Origin: Rubellimicrobium aerolatum
Lineage (GTDB): Bacteria > Pseudomonadota > Alphaproteobacteria > Rhodobacterales > Rhodobacteraceae
Reading direction: 5' to 3'
Assembly: GCF_017872975.1 (NCBI RefSeq)
Contig: NZ_JAGGJP010000003.1
Location: 62,001 to 126,000 of the forward strand
Length of the DNA stretch: 64,000 nt
This document shows, piece by piece, positions 42,521 to 50,776 of this stretch (position 1 is its first letter; each line of letters starts with the position of its first letter). The notes below the pieces were generated by a model. The model did no database searches, was not told where the DNA came from, and saw only the letters and a program-made list of their open reading frames with translations. The position numbers and the translations under genes were made by a program.

Positions 42521-43876
42521 CTGCTGAGCCCGGATCCCCTGCCCCGCTGGTCGGCCTCGCCCGATCTCGCCCATCCGCGCGACTGGGTGCCGCTGCGGAC
42601 GCTGACCGTCCTGCGCTGGCTGGCCATCGGCGGGCAGGTCGCGGCGCTGGTGGCGGCGGACCGCCTGCTGGGCCTCGGCATCGCGACCGGCGCGGCGTCC
42701 CTCGCCATCGGAGCCTCGGTACTGGTCAACCTCGTGGCGACCTTCACCGCTCCCCGCACCCGCCGCCTCACGGAGCGGGAGGCGACGCTCCTCCTCACCT
42801 TCGACATCCTCCAGCTCGGGCTGCTGCTCGCGCTGACCGGGGGGCTCAACAACCCCTTCGCCGTGCTCCTCCTCGCGCCCGTCACCATCGCCGCCAGCGT
42901 CCTCGACCCCCGGACCACGCTGGTCCTGGGCGGCCTCACCGTCACCGTCATCACCGCGATCGGGCCCTGGCACGTGCCCCTGCTGACGCCCGAGGGCCCG
43001 CTCGAGACGCCGCGCCTGTTCCTGGGGGGCTTCTGGGTCGCCCTGACGATCGGCGTCGGGTTCCTGGGCCTCTACGCCCGCAGCGTCACCGCCGAGATGA
43101 CCGCCATGAGCGACGCCCTCGTGGCGACTCAGCTCGCGCTCAGCCGGGCGCAGCGCCTGTCCGATCTCGACGGCGTCGTGGCCGCCGCCGCGCACGAGCT
43201 GGGCACCCCCCTCGCCACCATCAAGCTCGTGTCGAGCGAGATGATCGAGGAGATCCGGGACCGGCCCGAGCTGGCGCCCCTGCTGGAGGATGCCCGGCTG
43301 CTGCACGCCCAGGCCGACCGCTGCCGCGACATCCTGCGCTCCATGGGCCGCGAGGGGCGGCGCGACCCCTATCTCGACCGCGCCCTGTTCGAGGCCGTCC
43401 TGCGCGAGGCGGCCGAGCCGCACCTGTCCCGCGGCAAGGCGGTGGACATCGTGGTGGCCGAAGGCCGCCAGCCCGAGATCCCCCGGCGTCCCGAGATCGT
43501 CCACGGCCTGCGGAACCTCGTCCAGAACGCGGTCGATTTCGCGACCGCGCGCGTGGACATCCGCCTCGACTGGAGCCCCGACCGGCTTCGCGTCCGCATC
43601 CACGACGACGGCCCGGGCTTCGCGCCCGCCCTCCTCGACCGCATCGGCGACCCCTTCATGCGCGGCCGGTCCCCCGGCCGGCCGCCCTCCCCCGAGGGGG
43701 ACCGGGCCCGGCCGGGATACGAGGGCATGGGCCTGGGCCTGTTCATCGCCAAGTCGCTGCTGGAGCGCACCGGCGCGCGGCTCGCCTTCGCCAACGACGC
43801 CTCGGGCGGCGCCGTGGTCGTCGTGAGCTGGCCGCCCGCCATGCTGGCCGCGCCGCAACCGCAGGACGGCTCCTGA
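42521..43876 (+). CDS. regB: Redox sensor histidine kinase RegB (PrrB)
   Basis: Membrane kinase with six hydrophobic segments, the quinone-binding heptapeptide GGLNNPF, H-box AAHELGTPLATIKL and a redox-type Cys in QADRCRDILRS. The ATPase domain carries the N-box RNLVQNAVDF and G-boxes DDGPGF and GMGLGLF. It signals to RegA. The only canonical in-frame start is GTG at 42587, which would give 429 residues and cut the N-terminus of the family. A strong site AAGGAGG (42509-42514) precedes in-frame CTG codons at 42521 and 42524, so a CTG start and ~451 residues are proposed. The region between senC and regB holds both promoters. Confidence 0.92.
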   Translation: MLSPDPLPRWSASPDLAHPRDWVPLRTLTVLRWLAIGGQVAALVAADRLLGLGIATGAASLAIGASVLVNLVATFTAPRTRRLTEREATLLLTFDILQLGLLLALTGGLNNPFAVLLLAPVTIAASVLDPRTTLVLGGLTVTVITAIGPWHVPLLTPEGPLETPRLFLGGFWVALTIGVGFLGLYARSVTAEMTAMSDALVATQLALSRAQRLSDLDGVVAAAAHELGTPLATIKLVSSEMIEEIRDRPELAPLLEDARLLHAQADRCRDILRSMGREGRRDPYLDRALFEAVLREAAEPHLSRGKAVDIVVAEGRQPEIPRRPEIVHGLRNLVQNAVDFATARVDIRLDWSPDRLRVRIHDDGPGFAPALLDRIGDPFMRGRSPGRPPSPEGDRARPGYEGMGLGLFIAKSLLERTGARLAFANDASGGAVVVVSWPPAMLAAPQPQDGS

Positions 43877-43922
43877 TCCGCCAGCGCCCCGTCGGCAGCG
43901 CCCGCGCACCATCTCCAGCCGG

Positions 43923-43937
43923 TTAACCCCTGATTAA
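43923..43937 (+). promoter_or_regulatory. Perfect CtrA box upstream of the DivL-like gene
   Basis: TTAA-CCCCTGA-TTAA matches the CtrA consensus TTAA-N7-TTAA exactly, 46 bp upstream of the ATG at 43984. It suggests that CtrA controls the gene for a component of its own phosphorelay. Confidence 0.75.
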
Positions 43938-43941
43938 CCTT

Positions 43942-43961
43942 TTATCCCCAGGTTATCCCCA
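43942..43961 (+). promoter_or_regulatory. Tandem TTATCCCCA repeats (DnaA-box-like)
   Basis: TTATCCCCA at 43942-43950 and again at 43953-43961, exactly 11 bp apart. Each differs from the DnaA box TTATCCACA in one base. They lie between the CtrA box and the start codon of the DivL-like gene. Binding of DnaA is inference. Confidence 0.4.
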
Positions 43962-43983
43962 TCAGCGGGAGCGGGATCGAAGG

Positions 43984-45579
43984 ATGCTGGAGACGCTCGA
44001 CATCGTCAGATCTGGGGTATTCGCCTTCGCGGCGGCCTCCGCTATCGTCCTCACGCTCGAAGGCTGGAACCGCGTGGCGGCCCGGCGAGGCGCGCGTCCC
44101 GCCGGCCGGGCCGTGTTCCTCTTCGAGGGCGGGGAGCTCGTGGACGCCTCGCCGGCCGGCCGTCGCCTCCTGCACGGCACGCGCCGGGCCGAATCCGACC
44201 TCGGGCGGCTGCTGTCGATCCTGTCGCGGGGCTTCGGGACCGACCTGGGCCAGCGGCTGGACGCCCTGTCCTCCGCCGGACGCCTGCTCCTCGTCTCGCA
44301 GGTGGGCGCCGGCACCCTCGAGGCGGTCGTGGCCGCCGGCCGGCTGCGCCTCACCCTGACGCCCGCCGCCGAGGGTGCCTCGGCCGTCGATCGCCTGTCC
44401 CTGGAGGCCGCCGAGGCCGAGCTGGCCCTCCTGCGCGGCTTGGCCGAATCGGCGCCGCAGCCGATCTGGGTCGTCGATGGGTCCGGCCGGCTGTCCTGGG
44501 CCAACGCCTCCTATCTCGCCCTCGCGGACAAGGTCCGCTCGCCGGCCGACGATCCGGAGAAGGCGGCGATGGTGCGGGCGCTCTGGCCGCTGATCCCGCT
44601 CTTCGAGGTGCCCCAGGACCTCTGGGACGGCCGGTGCCGACAGGCCCGGATGTCGCTCGCGCCGGTCTCGGGGACCGAGGAGCTCTGGTACGACGTCACG
44701 AGCATCCGGCGCGGCGAGGGCAGCCTCCATCTGGCCAGCGACGTGGGCGGCCTCGTGATGGCCGACTCCGCGCGCGAGCACGTCGTCCAGACCCTGTCCC
44801 GGACCTTCGCCCATCTGCGGACGGGCCTCGCCATCTTCGACCGCGACCGGCGGCTCGTGCTGTTCAATCCGGCGTTGGTCGAGCTCACCGGGCTGCCGGT
44901 CGGCTTCCTCAGCAGCCAGCCCCTGGTGCAGGCGGTCCTCGACCGCCTGCGCGACGCCCGGATCCTGCCCGAGCCCCGCGACGGCGCCACGTGGCACGAC
45001 GCGGTCGCCGCCATCGAGGACGCCGCGACCGAGGGGCAGCTCTCCGAGACCTGGACCCTTCCCGGGGGCCAGACCTACCGCGTCACCGGTCGCCCCCATC
45101 CCGACGACGCCCTGGCCTTCCTGTTCGAGGACATCAGCGACGAGGCGGGGCTGACGCGCCGCCAGCGGGACGAGATCGACCTTGGGCACGCCGTGCTGGA
45201 CGCCATGGACGAGGGCATCGCCGTCTTCGCCCCCTCCGGCGCGCTGAGCTGGACGAACGCGGCCTATGACCGGCTCTGGGGCGGCGCGGGGGACGCCGGC
45301 CGCGACCTGCCCGGAGAGGTCGGCCGCTGGGAGCGGGGCTGTCGCCCCTCCGCCGCCTGGGCCGGTCTGCGCCGGCGGGAACGCCCGCACGGCGTCCAGG
45401 ACGCCTCGATCGTCCACGCCGATGGCCGGGGCCTCGCCCTCCGGATCGTCGCCCTGCCGCGAGGCGGCACGATGGCGAGGTTCCTCCGGCTGGACACGGA
45501 TGAGCCCGCCCTTGCCGGAGGGGTCGGGACGCTGGTCCCGACCGCGACGGCCCGCGAGGCCGCGCCGATCGGGGCCTGA
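43984..45579 (+). CDS. Multi-PAS sensor protein without kinase domain (DivL-like)
   Basis: 531 residues. One N-terminal membrane segment (~residues 8-26), a linker, then three PAS-type domains (~145-255, ~270-385 and ~395-500) with APQPIWVVDGSGRLSWANAS, LRTGLAIFDRDRRLVLFNPA and MDEGIAVFAPSGALSWTNAA. No H-box, N-box or ATPase motifs follow. A PAS-only DivL of this shape beside reg genes controls the CckA-ChpT-CtrA relay and gene-transfer-agent expression in Rhodobacter capsulatus. A perfect CtrA box sits in the promoter. Followed by tsaE after 92 bp. Confidence 0.8.
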   Translation: MLETLDIVRSGVFAFAAASAIVLTLEGWNRVAARRGARPAGRAVFLFEGGELVDASPAGRRLLHGTRRAESDLGRLLSILSRGFGTDLGQRLDALSSAGRLLLVSQVGAGTLEAVVAAGRLRLTLTPAAEGASAVDRLSLEAAEAELALLRGLAESAPQPIWVVDGSGRLSWANASYLALADKVRSPADDPEKAAMVRALWPLIPLFEVPQDLWDGRCRQARMSLAPVSGTEELWYDVTSIRRGEGSLHLASDVGGLVMADSAREHVVQTLSRTFAHLRTGLAIFDRDRRLVLFNPALVELTGLPVGFLSSQPLVQAVLDRLRDARILPEPRDGATWHDAVAAIEDAATEGQLSETWTLPGGQTYRVTGRPHPDDALAFLFEDISDEAGLTRRQRDEIDLGHAVLDAMDEGIAVFAPSGALSWTNAAYDRLWGGAGDAGRDLPGEVGRWERGCRPSAAWAGLRRRERPHGVQDASIVHADGRGLALRIVALPRGGTMARFLRLDTDEPALAGGVGTLVPTATAREAAPIGA

Positions 45580-45671
45580 CCGGACGGGCCGGCCACGGTC
45601 CGCCCGCGTCCGTCGGGTCGGGGCCGCCCCGGGGCTGGCGGCAGGACGACCGACTGCGTAATCTCGCGTCC

Positions 45672-46139
45672 ATGCTGCTGGCCGGCCCCCTTCATCTTCC
45701 GACCGAGGCCGACACGGCCCGCCTTGCCGCGCGTCTCGCGCCCCGGCTGGGCCCCGGGGACACGATCCTGCTGTCGGGTCCGCTCGGCGCGGGCAAGTCG
45801 GCCTTCGCGCGGGCCCTGATCCGCGCCCGACTCGACGATCCGGCGGCCGAGGTTCCGTCCCCGACCTTCACCCTGGTCCAGACCTATGGCGAGGGCGGGG
45901 ACAGCCTCTGGCACGCCGACCTGTATCGCCTGTCCCACCCCGACGAGGTGGCCGAGCTGGGCCTCCTCGCCGCCATGGAGGAGGCGATCTGCCTGATCGA
46001 ATGGCCCGACCGCCTGGGGCCCTTCACGCCCGTCGGGGCGCTCCGGCTCGACCTGGAGCCCGCCCCGGACGAGGCCCGCCGCGCCACCTTCTCGGGGCCG
46101 GCCGGCTGGGCCCCCCGCCTCGGAGGGCTCGATGGCTGA
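45672..46139 (+). CDS. tsaE: tRNA threonylcarbamoyladenosine ATPase TsaE
   Basis: 155 residues. P-loop GPLGAGKS (36-43), then FARALIR, SPTFTLVQTY and the HADLYRL...ELGL block conserved in TsaE, with IEWPDRLG after it. It drives turnover of the TsaBDE complex that attaches threonylcarbamoyl to tRNA A37. TsaD is encoded 10 kb away in this window; TsaB and TsaC are not seen. The stop overlaps amgK by 8 nt, starting the chain tsaE-amgK-murU-addB. Confidence 0.95.
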   Translation: MLLAGPLHLPTEADTARLAARLAPRLGPGDTILLSGPLGAGKSAFARALIRARLDDPAAEVPSPTFTLVQTYGEGGDSLWHADLYRLSHPDEVAELGLLAAMEEAICLIEWPDRLGPFTPVGALRLDLEPAPDEARRATFSGPAGWAPRLGGLDG

Positions 46140-47115
46140 CGCGACCCTGGCCGAGACCCCGGAGGCGTTCCTGGCCGGCTCGCCCGCCGCCGGCTGGGTC
46201 CGCGCGCCCCTCGCCGGGGACGCCTCGGGGCGTCGCTACGAGCGGCTGACCGGCCCCGGCGGGCGCACGGCGATCCTGATGGACGCCCGCTCCGAGCCCG
46301 GCTCGCTCGCCCCCTTCCTGCGGATCGGCGCGCATCTGCGCGCCCTGGGCCTGCGCGCGCCGGAGGTGCTGGCCGAGGGACGCGGGCTTCTCCTGCTCGA
46401 AGACCTCGGCCCCCACACCATGGCCGCCTGGCTGACCGGACGGCCGGGCGAATCGCACCTCCTCTACGGCAGCGCCATCGACCTGCTTGCCCGGCTCCAG
46501 ATCGCACCGCCCCCGGGCGGCCTCATGGCCCTGACGCCCGAGCGGGCCGCCGGGATGATCGCCCCGCTCTGGGAGCATTACGCGCCCATGACGGACTCCC
46601 GCCGGATGGCCGACCTGACGTTCCGCCTGCGCGAGGCGCTGGAGCGCCATGCCCCCGACGCCACCGTCCTGTCGCTGCGCGACTACCACGCCGAGAACCT
46701 GATCTGGCGGCCCGACCGCGAGGGGACGGACCGCGAGGGGACGGACCGGCTGGGCCTGCTCGACTTCCAGGACGCCGTGCTCGCGCCGCCCGAATACGAT
46801 CTGGCCTCCCTCCTCCGGGACGCCCGGCGCGACACCGATCCCGCGCTCCGCGCCGCGATGACCCGCCGCTTCGCCGAGGCCACGGGGCGCGACGCGGCCC
46901 GGGTCGCCGCCGCCGCCGCCGTCCTGGGGGTGCAGCGCAACCTCCGCATCCTCGGCATCTTCGCCCGCCTCGCCCACGAGCGCGGCAAGCCCGCCTACCT
47001 GCGTCTGCTCCCCCGCGTCCACGCCCACCTGCTGGACGACCTCGCCCATCCGGCGCTGGCCCCGCTGGCCGACCTCGCCCGCGCCGCCGTCCCCTCGCCC
47101 GGGTCCCTTCCATGA
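46132..47115 (+). CDS. amgK: N-acetylmuramate/N-acetylglucosamine kinase AmgK
   Basis: 327 residues, aminoglycoside-phosphotransferase fold. N-lobe GDASGRRYERL, hinge LLLLEDLG, catalytic loop LSLRDYHAENLIW (the Brenner-like HxDxxxxN form with D and N) and DFQDAVLAPPEYDLASLL with the metal Asp. The enzyme phosphorylates anomeric sugars from recycled peptidoglycan. It overlaps tsaE and murU by 8 and 4 nt; pairing with a MurU-like uridylyltransferase identifies the MurNAc recycling bypass to UDP-MurNAc, which can give intrinsic fosfomycin tolerance. Confidence 0.9.
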   Translation: MADATLAETPEAFLAGSPAAGWVRAPLAGDASGRRYERLTGPGGRTAILMDARSEPGSLAPFLRIGAHLRALGLRAPEVLAEGRGLLLLEDLGPHTMAAWLTGRPGESHLLYGSAIDLLARLQIAPPPGGLMALTPERAAGMIAPLWEHYAPMTDSRRMADLTFRLREALERHAPDATVLSLRDYHAENLIWRPDREGTDREGTDRLGLLDFQDAVLAPPEYDLASLLRDARRDTDPALRAAMTRRFAEATGRDAARVAAAAAVLGVQRNLRILGIFARLAHERGKPAYLRLLPRVHAHLLDDLAHPALAPLADLARAAVPSPGSLP

Positions 47116-47795
47116 AGCCTCGCGCCGCCATGATCTTCGCGGCGGGTCTCGGCACCCGCATGGGCGCGCTCACGGCCGACCGGCCCAAGCCGCTGATCGA
47201 GGTCGGGGGCCGCCCGCTGATCGACCAGGCCCTCGCCCACGCGCGGGACGCGGGGGCCGATCCGGTGGTGGTCAACGTGCATTACCGCGCCGACCAGCTC
47301 CGCGCGCACCTCGCCCCCCACGCCGTCCGCATCGCCGACGAGACCGAGCGCCTGCTCGAAACCGGCGGCGGCCTCAGGGCGGCGCTGCCGCTGCTCGGCC
47401 CCGGCCCGGTCTGGACCCTCAACAGCGACGCCGCCTGGACCGGCCCGAACCCGCTCCGCGCGCTGGCCGGGGCGTGGCGGCCCGGCATGGAGGCGCTCCT
47501 CCTCCTGATCCCCCGGTCGCGCGCCCTGGGCTACGCGGGGGCGGGCGACTTCGATCTCGACGCCACGGGACGGCTCGCGCGCGGGACCGGCTACGTCTAC
47601 ACCGGCGCGCAGATCCTCCGCACCGAAGGGCTGGCCGAGATTCCCGATCCCGTCTTCTCCCTGAACCGCCTCTGGGACCGCGCCGCCGCGCGCGGCCGCC
47701 TCCACGGCCTCGTCCACGACGGCCACTGGTGCGACGTGGGCCGGCCCGAGAACCTCGCCCTCGCCGAATCCCTCCTGCGCGAAGGGGCCGCCTGA
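47112..47795 (+). CDS. murU: N-acetylmuramate-1-phosphate uridylyltransferase MurU
   Basis: 227 residues. Sugar-nucleotidyltransferase signature AMIFAAGLGTRMGALTADRPKP in two pieces (start residues 5-26), KPLIEVGGRPLID, TGGGLRAALPLLG, the metal Asp in LNSDAAWTG and the C-terminal HDGHWCDVGRPENL. Uses UTP to make UDP-MurNAc from MurNAc-1-phosphate produced by AmgK. ATG overlaps the amgK stop; the stop overlaps addB by 1 nt (TGATG). Confidence 0.92.
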   Translation: MKPRAAMIFAAGLGTRMGALTADRPKPLIEVGGRPLIDQALAHARDAGADPVVVNVHYRADQLRAHLAPHAVRIADETERLLETGGGLRAALPLLGPGPVWTLNSDAAWTGPNPLRALAGAWRPGMEALLLLIPRSRALGYAGAGDFDLDATGRLARGTGYVYTGAQILRTEGLAEIPDPVFSLNRLWDRAAARGRLHGLVHDGHWCDVGRPENLALAESLLREGAA

Positions 47796-50734
47796 TGTTC
47801 GCCTCCCCCGGCCCGCGCCTCTTCGGCCTCCCCCCCGGCACCGACTTCGCGACCGAGATGCTGCGCGGCCTCGCCCAGAGGCTCGACGGCCAGCCGCCCG
47901 AAGCCTGGGCGCGCGTCACGGTCTACGTCCCCACCCGCCGGATGCAGCGCCGCCTGCGCGAGGCCTTCGACTCCGGCGCGGCCCGCATGGTGCCGCGCAT
48001 CCGCCTCGTCAGCGACGTGGCGCTCGACCCCATCGGCGCGGACCTGCCCGCCCCGGTCCCGGCCCTCCGCCGCCGGCTGGAGCTGTCGCAGCTCGTCGCC
48101 GCCCTCCTGGCGCAGGAGCCCGGCCTCGCCCCCCGCGCCCGGCTCTTCGATTTGTCCGACAGCCTCGCCGACCTCATGGAGGAGATGCAGGGCGAGGGCG
48201 TGCCCCCCTCGGCCATCGCCGCGCTCGGCGTGGAGGACATGTCCGGCCACTGGGAACGCTCGCTGCGCTTCCTGCGAATCCTCGAACCCTGGTTCGAGGC
48301 CGAGGGCGCCCCCGACGGCGACGCCCGGATGCGCCGCGTGGTGGAGCGGCTGGAACGCGCCTGGCTCGCCGACCCGCCCGCCGATCCCATCCTCGTCGCC
48401 GGGGCCACCGGCTCGCGCGGGGCGACCATGCGGCTCATGGAGGTGGTGGCCCGCCTGCCGCAGGGGGCGGTGGTGCTGCCCGGCTTCGACCCCGACCTGC
48501 CCCCGCCCATCTGGGAGCGCCTCGACAGCCCGCTCACCGGCGAGGATCATCCCCAGTTCCTCTACGCGGGCCTGCTGCGCCGCCTGGGCCTCGCGCCCGG
48601 CGAGGTGCCCTCCTGGTCCGGCGCCGGGCCCCCCTGCCCGCCCCGCGCGCGGCTCGTCTCCCTGGCGATGCGCCCGCCGCCCGTGACGGACCAGTGGCTC
48701 ACCGAGGGCCCGAGCCTCGGCGACCTCGCCCCGGCCTGCGGCCGGCTCACGCTGATCGAGGCCCCCTCGCCGCGCCTGGAGGCCGAGGCCATCGCCCTGC
48801 GGATGCGCGAGGCCATCGCCGAGGGCCGCACCTGCGCCCTTGTCACGCCCGACCGGACGCTGACCCGCGCCGTCGCCGCCACGCTCGACCGCTGGGGCGT
48901 GGCCCCGGACGACAGCGCCGGCGAGCCGCTGCCCCTCTCGCCTCCGGGTCGCCTGCTCCGGCAGGTCGCGGACCTGCGGGGCGCGCGGCCCAGCGGCGAA
49001 TCGCTGCTGTCGCTGCTCAAGCACCCGCTCTGCCACGCCGGCGGCGACCGGGGGGCGCACCTGCGCCGCACCCACGCGCTGGAGCTGCAACTGCGCCGCA
49101 AGGGGCCGCCGCAGCCCGATGCGCGCACGATCCGCGCCTTCGCCGAAGGGCAGGCCGGCCACGATCCGGCGGTCGCGCCCTGGGCCGACTGGCTGGCCGA
49201 CCTCCTCGACCGGCTCCGCCCGCGCGGGGACCTGCCCCTCGCCGAGCACGTGGCCGACCACCTCGCCCTGGCCGAGGCCGCGACGACCGGCCCCCACGAG
49301 GTTCCCCACCCCGCCCTCTGGCAGGAGGCCGCCGGGCGCGAGGCGCGGCGCGTCTGCGAGCAGCTCGTCCGCCACGCCGACGCCGGCGGGCGGCTCTCGC
49401 CCCGCGACTACGCCGCCCTCTTCGACGGCGTGCTCGGCACCGCCGAGGTGCGCGACCGCGACCGGGGCCACCCGCAGGCGCTGATCTGGGGTCCGCTGGA
49501 GGCGCGGGCGCAGGGGGCCGACCTCGTGATCCTGGGCGGCATGAACGAGGGCGTCTGGCCCCCCGCCGCCGCGACCGATCCCTGGCTGAACCGCCGGATG
49601 CGCGGGACCGCCGGCCTGCCCCTGCCCGAAAGGCGCATCGGGCAGGCGGCGCTCGACTATACGCTGGCGCTCGGCGCCCCCGAGGCGTGGATCACCCGCG
49701 CGGTCCGCACCGACGAGGCCCCCACCGTCCCCTCCCGCTGGCTGAACCGCCTCCTCAACCTCATGGAGGGCCTGCCCGGGCAGGGCGGCCCCGAGGCCAT
49801 CGCGGCCATGCGCGCCCGGGGACGCGGCTGGCTGGCCCGCGCCGCCGCCCTGTCGCGCCCGGCGGCCTGCCAGGAGGCCGCCCCGCGCCCCTCGCCGCGC
49901 CCGCCGGCGGCGCACCGGCCCCGTCGCATCTCGGTCACCGCCCTCGACCGCCTGCGCCGCGACCCCTATTCCGTCTACGCCGAGACGATCCTGCGGCTTC
50001 CCGCGCTCGACCCCCTCACCGCCGAACCCGACGCGCCCCTGCGCGGCACCGTCATGCACAAGGCCCTGGAACGGTTCATCGGAGCGGGCGTCCCTCCCGA
50101 CGGACCCGAGGCGCTGCCCCGCCTCCTGCAAACCGCGTCCGAGGTGTTCGAGTCCGACTGCGCCTGGCCCGTGATGCGCCGGCTCTGGCTCGCGCACCTC
50201 GCCCGGGTCGCGCCGGAGTTCCTGCGGGACGAGATCGGACGACGGGTCAGGGCCACGCCCAGCCTGTTCGAGACCAAGGGCGAGATCGAGGTGCCCGGCC
50301 TCGGCATCACGCTGGTGGCCAAGGCCGACCGGATCGACCTGACGCCGGATCGACGGGCGGTGATCCTCGACTACAAGACCGGCCAGGTGCCCACCGAGAA
50401 GCAGCAGAAGCTCTTCGCCAAGCAGCTCCTCCTCATGGCGGCCATGGCCGAGCGCGGGGCCTTCGGCGCGCTGGGGGCGATCCGGGTCGCCGAGGCGGCG
50501 TTCGTGGGCCTGGGCTCCACGCCCAAGGTGGTCCCCGCGCCCCTCCAGGACGTTTCCCTCGACGAGGTTTGGGACGAGCTGCAGGTCCTCCTCCGCGCCT
50601 GGATGGACCCGGCGCGCGGCTTCTCGTCCCGCATGATCGTGGAGCGGGAGGCCGAGGATGGCCCCTATGACCATCTTGCACGCTTCGGCGAATGGGATCA
50701 CACGACCCCGGTGACGCCCGAGGACATGGTCTGA
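47795..50734 (+). CDS. addB: Double-strand break repair protein AddB
   Basis: 979 residues, alphaproteobacterial AddB type. Inactivated-helicase-like N-terminus (VYVPTRRMQRRLREAF, LSDSLADLMEEMQGEGV, GGMNEGVWPPA) and a C-terminal RecB-family nuclease domain with HKALERFI, ILDYKTGQVPTEKQ (catalytic D-x-K). AddAB resects DNA ends at double-strand breaks and loads RecA at Chi-like sites. Its start overlaps murU and it precedes addA by 42 bp. Full length, with no frameshift. Confidence 0.94.
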   Translation: MFASPGPRLFGLPPGTDFATEMLRGLAQRLDGQPPEAWARVTVYVPTRRMQRRLREAFDSGAARMVPRIRLVSDVALDPIGADLPAPVPALRRRLELSQLVAALLAQEPGLAPRARLFDLSDSLADLMEEMQGEGVPPSAIAALGVEDMSGHWERSLRFLRILEPWFEAEGAPDGDARMRRVVERLERAWLADPPADPILVAGATGSRGATMRLMEVVARLPQGAVVLPGFDPDLPPPIWERLDSPLTGEDHPQFLYAGLLRRLGLAPGEVPSWSGAGPPCPPRARLVSLAMRPPPVTDQWLTEGPSLGDLAPACGRLTLIEAPSPRLEAEAIALRMREAIAEGRTCALVTPDRTLTRAVAATLDRWGVAPDDSAGEPLPLSPPGRLLRQVADLRGARPSGESLLSLLKHPLCHAGGDRGAHLRRTHALELQLRRKGPPQPDARTIRAFAEGQAGHDPAVAPWADWLADLLDRLRPRGDLPLAEHVADHLALAEAATTGPHEVPHPALWQEAAGREARRVCEQLVRHADAGGRLSPRDYAALFDGVLGTAEVRDRDRGHPQALIWGPLEARAQGADLVILGGMNEGVWPPAAATDPWLNRRMRGTAGLPLPERRIGQAALDYTLALGAPEAWITRAVRTDEAPTVPSRWLNRLLNLMEGLPGQGGPEAIAAMRARGRGWLARAAALSRPAACQEAAPRPSPRPPAAHRPRRISVTALDRLRRDPYSVYAETILRLPALDPLTAEPDAPLRGTVMHKALERFIGAGVPPDGPEALPRLLQTASEVFESDCAWPVMRRLWLAHLARVAPEFLRDEIGRRVRATPSLFETKGEIEVPGLGITLVAKADRIDLTPDRRAVILDYKTGQVPTEKQQKLFAKQLLLMAAMAERGAFGALGAIRVAEAAFVGLGSTPKVVPAPLQDVSLDEVWDELQVLLRAWMDPARGFSSRMIVEREAEDGPYDHLARFGEWDHTTPVTPEDMV

Positions 50735-50776
50735 TAGCGTCCTCCCGACGCCCATGACACCGGTGCCCGCGCCCGC

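Noticed and set aside
43923-43961. Replication origin
   Set aside because: Two DnaA-like repeats alone are insufficient; no AT-rich unwinding element or further boxes are present, so a promoter function is more likely.
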